This document shows positions 14,163-26,391 of a stretch of 64,000 nt of DNA, piece after piece; the stretch's first letter is position 1, and each line of letters starts with the position of its first letter. This DNA is from Plantago ovata (lineage: Eukaryota; Streptophyta; Magnoliopsida; Lamiales; Plantaginaceae): assembly GCA_028274465.1 (NCBI GenBank), contig CM051456.1, forward strand, positions 69,798,753 to 69,862,752, read 5' to 3'. The notes beneath the pieces were generated by a model. That model was not told the DNA's origin and did not search any database. It saw nothing but the letters and a program-made list of their open reading frames with translations. The translations under genes were made by a program, and so were the position numbers.

Positions 14163-16187
14163 ATCTCCCACTTGGCCTAGAGCCAATCACCTACGTGTCT
14201 AACACTTATGTTGTTAAAATGTCTAACATGTTTATCAATGTTCAACACTTTGGTGAAATGATCTGCCACATTTTCCTCAGTGGAAACTCGTTCTACAGAT
14301 ACTTCTCCTCTATCTATCATCTCTCTAATTAGATGATACTTCCTAGGTACATGCTTATTCTTGTTGGTGGATCTTGGTTCCTTTGCTTGTGCAACATCGA
14401 CTTCGTTGTCACAGTAGACCTTTACAGGACTACTATTAGGAACTACCCCTTGTTCCTTCAGGAATTTTGAAATCCAGACAGCCTCCTTTGAGGCTTCTGC
14501 AGCAGCAATGTACTCGGATTCGGTCGTAGAATCAGTCAAGGTGGGTTGCTATGAGCTCTTCCAAGTGACAGCCTCACCATTGAGTGTAAACACATACCCA
14601 GTTTGTGATTTGTAGTCGTCTGGGTCAGATTGGCAACCAGCATCGACATAACCACTCATTTGCAACTCCTGTTGTCCACCATATACCAGAAAGGAATCCT
14701 TAGTTCTTCTAACTTACTTAAGAATTGCTTTCACAACGGTCCAATGTTTCAAACCTGGATTCTGTTGGTGTCGACAAGTACAACTAAGTGCATAGGCCAA
14801 ATCTGGCATTCTACAATTCATGGCATACATGATAGATCCAATAGCTGATGCATATGGGATCCTTTTCATGTGTTCGATCTCCTCATCAGCAAAAGGACTA
14901 TCCTTCGTACTGAGAGGACGCCATGTCTAGCTGGTTAGAAACCTTTATTGGATCCATCCATATTAAAGCGTTTCACTACTTTGTCGACATACGTGGATTG
15001 TGACAACCCTAACAATCTTCCGAATCTATCCCTCTGGATTTTGATTCCATGAATGTAACAGGCTTCACCTAAATCTTTCATCGAGAAAGTCTTAGATAAT
15101 CATTCCTTTGTGGATCGTAATATTTGAACATTGTTTCCCATGATTAATATGCCATCAACATAGATAACCATGAAAACAATTTCTGCATCGCTACGTCTAA
15201 CATAAACGCATGGATCTTTCACACGCCTGATGTAGTCAGACGATTTGACTGCTTCATCAAAGCGAATATTCCAACTCCTTGAGGCTTGCTTTAGTCCATA
15301 AATGGATCTCTTTAGCTTGCAAACTAATTTGCGATTTGACTTGGATGTAAAACCTTCAGGTTGTATCATATACACCTCGTCCTCGAGATTTCGTTAAGGA
15401 AAGCAGTTTTCACATCCATTTGCCAAATCTCATAATCATAGTATGCTGCTATAGCAAGTAAAATTCTAATAGACTTAAGCTTGGCTACTCGTGAGAAGGT
15501 TTCGTCATAATCGATACCTAGATCACCTAAAAGCGTGTACTCACAGCTTTAGAGGTGCTCAAATCGCGCTCCCAGGAGCGGAGAGCTTCTTCAAGCGCGC
15601 TCTAATATTTATTTCAGCGTGCTTTAAAATATATTAAAGTGCGATTTAAAGATCCATAATTCGCGCTCTGTATATTGCTAATTTATTAGCCCATTTACCA
15701 GAAAAAAAACAGAGCTGAAGAGGGATGGAGAATTAGGGATTCTCAAAAGTCAAGACTCTGTCTCAATCCTAAAATTAGTTAATCCATGATTAAATTATTG
15801 AAAATGGCCTGACCTTAGCTTGGAAGAGATGAATCCCACACTTAGAATCCGAGATGGAGATGGATTCACATCAAGTGTTGTTGGGGAAGACAAAGCAACC
15901 GATAAGCTTGTACGAAAGCCTTAGCTAGTGTCGATGAAGTCAAACTAGAGCCCAATAAGATAGAATGAACACGGTAGATCGGTTCCTGGAGTCTCTGTGA
16001 AATGAAATGGATGGAGAGAAGAATAGTAGAAGAAGAATGAACACGGTCTAATCGATCACCGAAAATGGAAAACACCGATTTGTCCTTTTGTTGCTGTCTC
16101 CTTCTTGGGCTTTGCTTAAGACTTCAAACTTCAGGCTCATTTTATTATTATAGTACAGTAGTATAGAGTGTATAGTTATTGTTAATA

Positions 16188-17115
16188 GGGTAAATATCAC
16201 ATGGTACCTCTCTTGTGACACGACTTTGCATATACAACTCCTTTAGTCCCAGAATTACATCCAGGTCCACGAGTTCATTTTTTTATTGACTAAGGATTAA
16301 GTCACTATTCATTCATTGAGAACCAAACAAAGCCTTAACTTCTTTCATTTCTTTTTTATTTTTCTATTTCAATTTCTTTTGTTCATCTTCTTCTTCATCT
16401 CTAATTTCCGGTACCGGAATTATTCCAGTACCGGAATAATTTTGCAACTCCGATTCGGGAATCGGAGCCTTACAACTTCGGTGTCGGAGCTGTAAACAGC
16501 TCCGATTTGGAGCTGTAACAACCCCCAAATCGGAGCTGAAACAGCTCCGATTTGACGTCTCCGATTTGGGGGGCTGTTTAACAGCCCCAAATCGGAGCCA
16601 TTACAGCTCCGATTTGGAGCTGTAACAGCTCCAAACCGGAGATGTTACAGCTCCGATTTGGAGCTGTAACAGCTCCAGACCGGAGCTGTTTGTTTTTACA
16701 GCTCCGGTGTGGAGCTGTAATTCGATCTCTATTTTTTTAAAATAATTTTAATAGTTTAGGACTTATATTAAAATATAATTTTCATAGGGTTTCTTTTTAA
16801 TTAAAGTTTAGACCATATTGAAATAATGTAAAATTAAGTCGGTTCGTTTTTAAATATATTGTGTTAGTTTTGTAAAAATGAAAATATTTGGGTTAAAAGT
16901 GTAATAAACAAAAGTTCAAGTTGTTTGGTCAACCAAAAAATCTGATAATTGACCAAGGGTAAATAGTACTTTCAATGAATAAGTTCGCGAGAAGTCATGT
17001 TCGTGGATCCAGATGTAATTAATATCATCTAACAAGGTAGTGGATGCAAACTCTGGACTAAAGGGGGGTTAGATGTAATTAAAAACAATAACAGGGGTAC
17101 CATATGCAATTGACC
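16188..17115. mobile_element. Mutator-like non-autonomous element nested in the hAT-like element
   Basis: A 928-bp insertion flanked by the 10-bp direct repeat ATTGTTAATA (16178-16187 and 17116-17125), of which 9 bp would be a typical Mutator-like TSD. Terminal inverted repeats are imperfect: GGGTAAATATCACATGGTACC at the left against GGTCAATTGCATATGGTACC for the right end read in reverse. Inside lies an array of palindromic GGAGCTGTAACAGCTCC-type repeats at about 16395-16720. No coding capacity seen. Confidence 0.7.
16395..16720. repeat. palindromic CGGAGCTGT/ACAGCTCCG array
   Basis: About 330 bp built from alternating GGAGCTGTWACAGCTCC units joined by GATTTGG/CCAAATC spacers; nearly every segment is self-complementary. 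It would fold into stacked hairpins. A distinct but compositionally similar array occurs at 40363-40745. Confidence 0.9.
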
Positions 17116-18069
17116 ATTGTTAATAACTTGATATCCCCCCACTTAATTTACTTAAGTTCACTGTGACTATATTATATTATTTGTATTCACGAATTTAAAA
17201 TTATAATATTTGTCATATTAGATTGGAACATTTTGTTTTGAAAAATATTATATCAATAATTTTATATAAAAAAATAATTTTTAAATAATTAATAGCAGAC
17301 GCTCTAATACGCTTGCGCTTTCTATATATTTAGAAAATTGACGCTTTTGCGCTCTCGCTCCCGCTCGCGGTGATGTAGATCGATACCATATCGTTGACTA
17401 TAACCTTTTGCCACTAGTCTAGCCTTGTATGTTTGTATGTTGCCATCAGCATCTGTTTTCCTTTTGAAAACCCATTTGCAACCGATAGGTCTAACCCCTT
17501 CCGGTGCATCAATCAAGTCCCATACTTGATTTTCATACATTGAGTCTATTTCGGATTTCATGCATCTTGCCACCTTCTTGAATCAATGTCCAACATTGCT
17601 TCTTTGTAAGTCTTAGGGTCATCTTTGTGAGATAAGTCAAGATCAAACTTGTCATTCTCCAAGAGTAAACTTATCTTCTTGGAAGCTTTCACTTCTAACA
17701 TTTTAGACCGACGGAGTGCGTGTATATTCTGGTTGTGAGACGGTTCAACTGGTTCAGTCTGTTGAACAGTTGCAGGCGGGTCGGATGCAAGAGTTGCAGG
17801 TGGATGATCAGGTGCAACAGTGGAAACTGTATCCTGGGGAGTTGATGCCGACATGACCGGTTGAATCGTTCCAATCGGTTCAATCATGGTTGGCTTGGTG
17901 GCGGAATTTATGGAATTAATCAAATTACCTAAACTGCTCCCACTGGCTGGCAGATATCTACCCAGAGATATTCTCGAGCCATAAGATCCTCCTTGAGCTC
18001 CCACTGAATCATTGTCGTAACCATTTGACAACTCATCAACCTTAGTGTTATTTTCTTTTTCTTGGATTT

Positions 18070-19311
18070 TGGTGAACGTGTCAGATTCAGTCAAATAAAT
18101 TTGTAATTAGCCAAAGGCAATCCACAACTACAACGAAAACCGTAGTGTAGCAGTAGAATGACTCGAGTGTCGTTCTCTCAGGACTATACTAGCTTTATCA
18201 AATCTAATTTAAGAATATAAAACAGCAGATAGAAAGCAAAAAGGGGGTTTCAAGCAGATAATGGAGATTGGTGATAGTATGGTCCTTCTTAACATAATGG
18301 GTCGATAATCATGCATAAATTCCTCGGTCTTGCATAGAGATCTTTGAATCAATCTAGTGTCCTTGTTGCAAGTATTAAGCACTACGAAGATAATATGGTC
18401 TGACTTGTCAACAACTAACGTCCTAATGTGTTCCGTAATTATTCAACACTACGAAGATAATTGGTCTGATGGTCGACAAGTGTCCAAGTGTGCATAATGA
18501 TCAATACAACATACGAGAATTTTGGTTACAACTGATAAACAAAATAAAGCAATGACACGGAGTATAATATATAGCCATTAGCATGATTATCTTCCCTCGC
18601 TAAGAATTCACATACTACCACCAATGATAAATTTAGCTACTCATAATAGGCATGCAATCAATAGCAATCATAGAACAAAACATATTGAAAGAAGATAAAA
18701 TAAGTAGATAAAAACTGTAAGATACAAAGTTACCGAAGGTTGTCAATCTATGGATGATTGTGGTCCTACGAGCTCCAATCTGCTATGAAAAAGTATCCCC
18801 TAAGCTATGGAACTCCCAGGACAGGCCCCGGGAAGTCCCTACCTAAAACTATAGAGAGAGGTGAGAAAGTAGGCTTGGAAAGATCTGATTTTCGGAGAGA
18901 AAACTGAGCACTATATAGGCCCGAATTTTCTCTGGGGCGGTTCGCCCCACAGCTATTTCGCGGTATTTCCGCGTTTTCGACGCGGTTTTGGATTTCTTCA
19001 CCTTTTCGGACTCGGTTTCTGACTTCTAGTGGCCTTCTAACCTCCAGATTCGACCCCTAGACTCCAAATCTTATCCGGAAACCTTCAGATACTCCAAATA
19101 GGCTTCTGGAACACCAATTCCTTGTAGACTTCAATATAATTGCCCGTAAATCTCCGAATTTCAACCAAAACCTGTAAAATAAAATCTAAAGGGAAACGTG
19201 ACACTATTCTAATAAAATGTACTAAAATATAGCTAAATTAACATAGAGGATAGCTAAAATAGGTGAAAAAAACTCGAATGAAAGTGTAAAATACACATTC
19301 ATCAGATTTCC
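18070..19311 (-). mobile_element. solo LTR, Athila-like gypsy family
   Basis: 1242 bp, starting TGGTGAACG and ending ATTCATCA on the plus strand, flanked by GATTT (18065-18069 and 19312-19316). It aligns with the LTRs at 27431, 31466, 48260 and 56589, including the shared stretch AGCCAAAGGCAATCCACAAC and a TATA-like CTATATAGG at about 18911-18918. Only one GC-rich palindrome unit (GGGGCGGTTCGCCCC, about 18934) is present, fewer than in its relatives. It interrupts the integrase-RT linker of copia B1. Confidence 0.92.
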
Positions 19312-20077
19312 TCGAGTTCAATCTCATTTCCACTATGTTGCTTGAAAACATAATCATCTTACAGAAAGACAGCCTGTCTGGAAACAATGATGTTATGTTC
19401 TTCAGGCAGATAGAAGTAGTAACCCTTGGTTTCCTTAGGATATCCAATAAAATAACATTTCTCACTTTTGGGTTCCATTTTTTTTGCGAGCATTCTTTTC
19501 ACATATGCAGGACAACTCCAGGCATGCATGTGTGATAGACTTGGCTTCTTGCCATACCATAACTCATATGGTGTTTTCTTGACTGATTTGGATGGAACCC
19601 TATTCATAATATAGATTGAGTCTAGCAACGCGTATCCCCATAAGAAGATTGGAAGAGTCGTGAAATTCATCATGGATCTTACCATGTCTAACAAAGTTCG
19701 ATTTCACCTTTCAGAAACACCATTCATTTGTGGTGTTCTAGGTGGAGTTCATTGTGATTGAATTCCATTAGGCTTTAAGTAATCTAGAAATTCCTTACTT
19801 AAGTATTCTCCTCTTCGATCTGATGGTAGAGTCTTAATACTTCTTTCAAGTTGTTTCTCTACTTCAACCTTATACTATTTGAATTTCTCAAAAGCTTCAG
19901 ATTTGTGTTTCATAAGATACACATATCCCAATCTAGAGAAATCATCGGTAAAGGTTATGAAGTAAGAATATCCACCCCTAGCTTGAGTTTTAAATGGTCC
20001 ACACACATCAGAGTGAACTAACTCAAGTACTTGATGAGCATGAGTACCTTTTCCCGAAAAAGGTTTCTTGATCATTT

Positions 20078-22058
20078 TGTTAGGAAAAGTGAGAAAAATT
20101 GCCTCTAAGACTAAGCAACGGAAGTTTAAAATTTTAATCTCACTAAACTGATATGAGTATATTACGTTTATTATGCTAGAAGATATCACTTACGTGTCCT
20201 CCAGTAGATAAGAAAATTCACCGGGTAGCTGTTCCTCAATCTCCAGACAGAGCCTTGCAATCTCCTCGTCCGGTAACTAGTTGATTTCTTCTTCTTCAGA
20301 GATGAAATCTTCGTCGACAGAATCTCCAAGATGGCTCATCAACGGGTTGATTACTTCCTTCGACCTTGGTATCCACGGGCAGTGATTTCTATCAAGAACG
20401 CTAGGAGGTTCTTCTGTATATTTGAGCTAATAGAGAGGGAGAATATTTTCTGGCTATCAGAGAATATTTTACGTATGTTGTGAATGAAGACTTCTACTGT
20501 TTCTTTCTGATTTAGTCAATAAGTTTGTTCAGAAAATCACGTAAGATTTTTACCAAGTAAATCTTATTGACTAGGAGACTTTAAAAGTCATCAACTAACC
20601 AACAAAGAGATAACAATTAATTATCTGAGTCAAAACAAAAGGAATCAGTCAAAAGAAAGGAAAGAGAGAGAGAGAGATCACGTGGGGACAGCTGAAAGTT
20701 GTCCCCATCACGCTTCCCATGGCGTGTGCAATGCATGCGCCATTCCTCACTCGCCATTCCTCACTCGCCTAGCGCGTTCCATGCACGCGCCAGGCCTAGC
20801 AACAAGCTGGCCGGTTGGCCCAGCTGTTTTCTTCTCTCTTCTTGGGCTTTGGTTGGACTATCTTTTTAAATCCCGCCCAAGTGTAAGTTTTCAATTAATT
20901 AATCAAATCCAATTCAATTCAATTAATTATATTTCTAAAATATATTTCACATATAATAAATTAATATTAATCTTATTAATAATAATTCCATTATATATTT
21001 TGTATAATAATTTAATATTAATCTAATTAATATTTAATCCAATATACATAGCTCGTTTGTAGAAACACCACCTTGAAGTGTGACCCATAGGGCCTTGCAT
21101 ATTAACCAACAATCCAATTAAGGTCATAATAAATTCCTAGACAATTTTATCAGACAATATTAATATGCAAGGAACGTTTGTGAGGAAAACAAACCACCTA
21201 TAGCGTAAGGTACTTTGATGATACGGTCCCTTCATTCACGAATACTCGAATGAGTCTAGAATATGGTTATGTGTCTATTCTAATAACTTCATTCATTGTC
21301 TCTCAATCTTATTAGTCGATCTATGAATTATGTCCAAATACCATTTTGACATATTCACATACGGTGAACACCGGTTTTGTGATCGCACTAAATATGAGAA
21401 GTGAGTATTCTTTCCTAGTATCTATTACGGAGGAATGAATCTTATCTTGGTCCAATCACTTACACCATATTCTTCCTAATGTACCCAACACATGTCGTAT
21501 CTACCCTACTTTAAGAGTGCAAGCGTTGCGCATGGTCAAAGTACATTATTCCACATATGATGTAGTATTGGCCTCAAGTCTAAGGACTACTAACATCACC
21601 CTACACACCGATATTACCATAGACACTTAAATAGCTTTACCAAATGGTTTCTCGGTTGGGTATGCCAACACTCTCCAAAGTGTCCATATGTTCATTATGA
21701 ATAACCAAGTTCATTCGTAGCAGTGAGACCTACAACGTCCTCGAAGGATCTAATGCAACATATGCTAGCTTCAATCGCATCATTGATATCCCGTATCTCA
21801 ATGACCTTCAGCTAGTGGCTTATTTTAGGACTTAATTATTGACACACAAGCTCCCACTAACTTGGTGATTACCTTAAGTCCTTGGGAACATTTTATTGTA
21901 TAATTCAAACAACCAAATAATATATTCATAAAAATGTAATGCCAATTGTATTTAATAATGTATAAATAAATAAACATAAATAAATAACAATAACTGAATG
22001 TGATCAAGTACATATCGTCCCTATCGTAGGTTGTCTCTAGGACATATATACACTTTCA
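20078..22058 (-). repeat. copia B2 LTR
   Basis: About 1.98 kb from TGTTAGGAAAAG to ACACTTTCA, directly followed by the purine-rich tract (TCTCCCACTTGG on the plus strand) and the RNase H end of B2. Its right 360 bp match the B1 LTR remnant at 13808-14162. Its left edge is embedded in the B1 integrase frame. Contains a GC-rich stretch with repeated GCGCGT-like words at 20700-20830. No gene. Confidence 0.87.
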
Positions 22059-25000
22059 ATCTCCCACTTGGCCTAGAGCCAATCACCTACGTGTCTAACA
22101 CCTATGTTGTTGAAATGTCTAATATTTTTGTCAATGTTCAACACTTTGATGAAAGGATCTGCCACATTTTCCTCAGTGGAAACTCGTTCTATAGATACTT
22201 CTCCTCTAGCTATCATCTCTCTAATTAGATGATACTTCCTAGGTATATGTTTATTCTTGTTAGTGGATCTTGGTTCCTTTGCTTGTGCAACAGCGCCTTC
22301 GTTGTCACAGTAGACCATTATAGGACTACTATTAGGAACTACCCCTAGTTCCTTTAGGAATTCTGAAATCCAGACAGCCTCCTTTGAGGCTTCTGCAGCA
22401 GCAATGTACTCGGATTCGATCGTAGAATCAGCCAAGGTGGATTGCTTTGAACTCTTCCAAGTGACGGCCCCACCATTGAGTGTAAAGACATACCCTGATT
22501 TGTAGTCGTCTGGGTCCGATTGGAAACCAGCATTGATGAACGTATTTTTGACGCGTTCATCTTGTCTTTTTTACCTTCTTTTGCTATCTTCTAGCCTTGT
22601 TTTTTGGTTAGTTTTGTAGAATAGTGTCACGTTTTGTGTTTTCTGCATTTTCAGGCACTTAGGTACGAAACGGCGTTTTTGGAGCTAAAAACGAGCCTTT
22701 TTGATGGAAAAGATGGCCCCGTTGAAGTTCCCCAATCTCCGTGGCTTGTTCGTAAGTGTTTGAGCATCAATAAGCATCGAGAAGGATGAGTCCAAAGGCA
22801 CCCGAGGGCCATGCGAGGGCAAAAAGATTGAGTTTGAAGACAAAAATCTGATCAGGAGCCAAGCTAAGCGCCTGGAATAGTGAAGCGCTCCGCTTCAATT
22901 TCCAGGAGCTTTGGCACAGAAGTCAAGCGAAGCTCTTGGAGTGCCAGAAGCGCTTCGCTTGCCAAGCGCTCCGCTTGGCTTCTCCAAGCGGTCCGCTTGG
23001 CAGCGGTTACGTTTTCGGATTTTCCTTCTTAGATCTGATCTTTGGTCATTTTTTGAATATCTTTTGAACTGTAACTTGGTTTTGGAGAGCTCCTAAGCCC
23101 CAAAACTCAGAGAAAACTCAGATTACATTGTATTTTAGCTTGGGATTCAAGGTTTTGATTGGGATTCATCCTTTGTAATCATCTACGGAGAGGTTTTCTT
23201 GCTTTCCACCGATTAGTGACAGCTTTGGTGGTAACTTGTATCACTCTCTTGTCTTGTAGTTTGATATGATGTATTCTGATTATTATTCATATGAATTGAT
23301 GTCTATGTTGATGGATATGAGTAGCTAAATCTTTTTTGTTGGTGGTAGAATGTAGAATATGCATGCTATGGGTTATGTTTATGCTTACATGAGATTGTGA
23401 TTCAATCTTGCTGCAAATCCCTTCATATGATTCTTAGTTGCCTATAAAATATATTCGAATTGAGTATAGTGACAAACTCTTGATCAATGAAAGCTATAGG
23501 ATTGTATGTTGGAGATTTGCAGCATGCTAGATAAATGGTGTTGGTGACAAGCACCTCTAAAGTATTGATAGTGATCTTTTATGATGTGTGTTTTAAAGTT
23601 GCCTAGACGAGTTGCTTAGCAGACTTGATCGAAGGATTTACGCACTGAACTTGTGAGCATATTCGTAACCCATGCATGTGTATTTGATTTCTACCACCAA
23701 CCGTTTTCCAAACTTGTTTACAACAATCTGATTTCTCGTTGCTATTGTTCAAAGGAAACGGTTCTCTAAACATTTGAACTGGTTGACTGAAATTACTTGC
23801 AAAAACCTCAAGCAAAGCTACGTTAGGTCCCGAGAGAACGACACTCGGGGACAACTTGCCATTGCACTCTAGTTTGTGTAGTGATAAGTGTTCTTAGGCT
23901 TTTAAACAAATTTAATTTGTGAAAAACGACATCATCAAGCATCGACATAACCACTCATTCGCAACTCTTGTTGTCCACCATACACCAGATAGGAATCTTT
24001 AGTTCTTCTAAGATACTTAAGCATTGCTTTCACAGCTGCCCATTGTTTCATACCTGGATTCTGTTGACGTCGACAAGTACAACTAAGTGCATAGGCCACA
24101 TCTGGCCTTGTACAATTCATGGCATACATGATAGATCCAATAGCTGATGCATATGGGATTCTTTTCATGTGTTCGATCTCCTCATCTGTAGAAGGACTAT
24201 CCTCCGTAGTGAGAGCGACGCCATGTCTAGCTGGTAAGAAACAATTATTGGATCCATCCATATTAAAGTGTTTCACTATCTTGTCAACATATGTGGATTG
24301 TGACAACCCTAAAAATCTTCGGGATCTATCCCCATGGATTTTGATGCCAAGAATGTAACAGGCTTCACCTAAGTCTTTCATCGAGAAATTCTTAGATAAC
24401 CACTCCTTTGTGGATCGTAACATTTGGACATTGTTTTCCATGATTAATATGTCATCAACATATATAACCATGAAAACAATTCCAGCATCGCTGCGTTTAA
24501 CATAAACACATGGATCCTCCGCACATCTGATGTAGTCAAACGATTTGACTGCTTCATCAAAGCGAATATTCCAGCTCCTTGAGGCTTGCTTTAGTCCATA
24601 AATGGATCTCTTTAGCTTCCAAACTAATTTGGGATTTGACTTAGATGTAAAACCTTCAGGTTGTATCATATACACCTCTTCCTTGAGATTTCCGTTAAGG
24701 AAAGCAGTTTTCACATCCATTTGCCAAATCTCATAATCATATTATGCTGCTATAACAAGTAAAATTCGAATAGACTTAAGTTTGGCTACTGGTGAAAAAG
24801 TTTCGTCATAATCGATACCATATCGTTGGCTATAACCTTTTGCCACCAGCCTAGCCTTGTATGTCTGTATGTTGCCATCAGCATCTGTTTTCCTCTTGAA
24901 AACCCAGTTGCAACCGATAGGTCTAACCCTTTCTGGTTCATCAACCAAGTTCCATACTTGATTTTCATACATTGAGTCTATTTCGGATTTCATGGCTTCT

Positions 25001-25630
25001 TGCCACCTTCTTGAATCAATGTTCAACATTGCTTCTTTGTAAGTCTTAGGGTCATCTTTGTGAGATAAATCAAGCTCAAACTTGTCATCCTCCAAGAGTA
25101 AACTTATCTTCTTGGAAGCTCTCACTTCTAACCTTTTAGACCGACGGAGTGCGGGTTTGTTTGGTTGTACTGGCTGTATATTCTGATTGTGAGATGGTTC
25201 AACTTGTTCAATCTGTTAAACAGTTGAAGGCTAGTCAGATGCGATAGTTGCACGTGGTTCAGGTGCAACGGTTGCAACTGTATCCTGGGGAGTTGGTTCC
25301 GACATGACCTGTTGAACCGTTCCAGTCGGTTCAGTCAATGTCGGCTTGGTTGGGGCATTTTGGGAATTAGTCAAATTTCCTAAAATGCTCCCACTGGCTG
25401 GCAGATATCTTCCCAGAGATGTGCTCGAGCCATAAGATCCTCCTTGAGCTCCCACTGAATCATTGTCATAACTATTTGACAATTCATTAACCTCAATGTT
25501 ATTTTCTTGTTCTTGGATTTCCTCGAGTTCTATCTCATTTCTACTATGTTTCTTGAAGACATAATCATCTTCAAGAAAGGCAGTCTGTCTGGAAACAATG
25601 ATGTTATGTTCCTCAGGAAGATAAAAGAAA
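22059..25630 (-). pseudogene. Ty1-copia retrotransposon B2, pol 3' half (truncated)
   Basis: Fossil copia pol on the minus strand, best preserved of the B copies. RNase H is at 22073-22530 and 23938-24050 (ESEYIAAAEASKEAVWISEF). RT is at about 24050-25125 ([37 protein letters not shown], with the catalytic YVDD box; KYSQRYGIDYDETFSPVAKL-like block). The integrase C-terminal linker is at 25130-25630. It is interrupted by a solo LTR (22534-23937). The element stops abruptly near 25630 inside the integrase region; gag and the second LTR are not in the window. Broken in a few places. Confidence 0.9.
22534..23937 (+). mobile_element. solo LTR, Athila-like gypsy family, plus orientation
   Basis: 1404 bp, TGATGAACG to CATCATCA, flanked by AGCAT (22529-22533 and 23938-23942), inside the RNase H region of copia B2. 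It is a diverged member of the LTR family at 18/27/48 kb read in the opposite direction: it shares AGAATAGTGTCACGTTT near the start and the TCGTTCTCTC-type segment near the end. In place of the GGGGCG palindromes it has AAGCGCTTCGCTTGG/AAGCGCTCCGCTTGG palindromes at about 22865-23010, at the matching position. Confidence 0.88.
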
Positions 25631-26235
25631 AGAAGATTGTTGAAACTGGCATTCAGACAATCAAAGATACTGAAATAGGTATTCAAGTATCAAAAGAAAA
25701 ATCTGAGACGGGAACTCAGAAAAGAGCAAGAATACTTCTCAGATTTTACCTAAGGATATCTCAATACAAAAAGAATTTGCTGAGACGGGAACTCAGAATG
25801 TCTTTTAACTTAAAGAAATATGAGATATTTGATTAAGGGGGAATTTTCAGCAAATACAAGGCTTGTTACCTGAAAAGGTAAGTGCCAAAGTCAGATTGAA
25901 TAAAATCGCTGAAAAGATTCTTATTTACTTCAGCAAGAAATTAGCATTGGAGTAAAAGAGTTCAAATCCCGTGAATCAAGGTAAAATCAATTTGTGACGT
26001 TAATCACGGCACAGATAAACTCGATGTTAATCATGACATGAAATACAATCGTGGCCATTGATTTTAAGCAGTTTTTTATCCAACGGTCGATATTACAAAG
26101 AGAAAGTATGCTTTGACGGTTTTTGTTAGTGGACCACTACGCATTTAATGCAAAGGCTCCACTAAGACACATGAATCTCTGTTTTACCCTTGTTGAGAAC
26201 TCAAAACCATTGAGCTTCTCACACAACATAGACAC
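25631..26235 (+). other. non-coding / unassigned DNA after the copia B2 breakpoint
   Basis: Starts at an abrupt junction with copia B2. It contains a short open tail (to 25836) with repeated ETGTQ/EIGIQ words and two copies of CTGAGACGGGAACTCAGA (about 25707 and 25782). A purine-rich GGGGGAA run at about 25838 is followed by AT-rich DNA leading to a TATA box. It could be the 3' end of an LTR-type element whose PPT is the G-run, but no matching repeat was found to prove it. Confidence 0.4.
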
Positions 26236-26243
26236 TATATAAA
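26236..26243 (+). promoter_or_regulatory. TATA box upstream of the 26392 open frame
   Basis: TATATAAA in the context CACTATATAAATGAAG, about 150 bp upstream of the ATG at 26392. The spacing fits a plant core promoter with a leader of about 120 bases. No other promoter element was identified. Confidence 0.55.
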
Positions 26244-26391
26244 TGAAGAGTTAGAGAAAGACAAAATTCTTTAACTCACATTTCCTTTCTCTGCAAATTC
26301 TCTAGCCTGTGCTCTGAATTCACTGTACCTCCGGTCAAAAAGAAAAACTCTCTTTTTCGTACATTTCTTAAACCCTCCTACTATATAAGAG

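Larger units (their letters stand above)
15518..17378. mobile_element. hAT-like non-autonomous DNA transposon
   Basis: A 1.86-kb insertion in the RT region of copia B1. It is flanked by 8-bp duplications ATCGATAC (15510-15517 and 17379-17386); the uninterrupted copia sequence is seen in B2 near 24813. Ends are CTAGATCACC at the left and the complement of CTACATCACC at the right (9 of 10 match). Both subterminal regions are rich in GCGCT/AGCGC words, as in many hAT elements. An 8-bp TSD and short TIRs fit hAT. No transposase is recognisable. An open frame at 15866-16075 (minus) is not identifiable. It is itself interrupted at 16188-17115. Confidence 0.8.
14163..20077 (-). pseudogene. Ty1-copia retrotransposon B1, pol region (degraded, nested insertions)
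   Basis: Fossil copia polyprotein on the minus strand with three visible parts. RNase H and RT at 14163-15517 include STNKNKHVPRKYHLIREMID and [20 protein letters not shown]. The RT start and the integrase-RT linker are at 17387-18069 (RPIGCKWVFKRKTDADGN). The integrase is at 19312-20077 (LELVHSDVCGPFKTQARGG; MLDMVRSMMNFTTLP). It is split by a hAT-like element (15518-17378) and a gypsy-type solo LTR (18070-19311), and is cut at 20077 by the LTR of a second B copy. Broken by many changes. It is close kin to B2 (22-25.6 kb) and more distant from copia A. Confidence 0.9.

Noticed and set aside
16395-16720. CRISPR-like regular repeat array
   Set aside because: Units are palindromes of varying spacing without unique spacers; the context is a plant DNA transposon.
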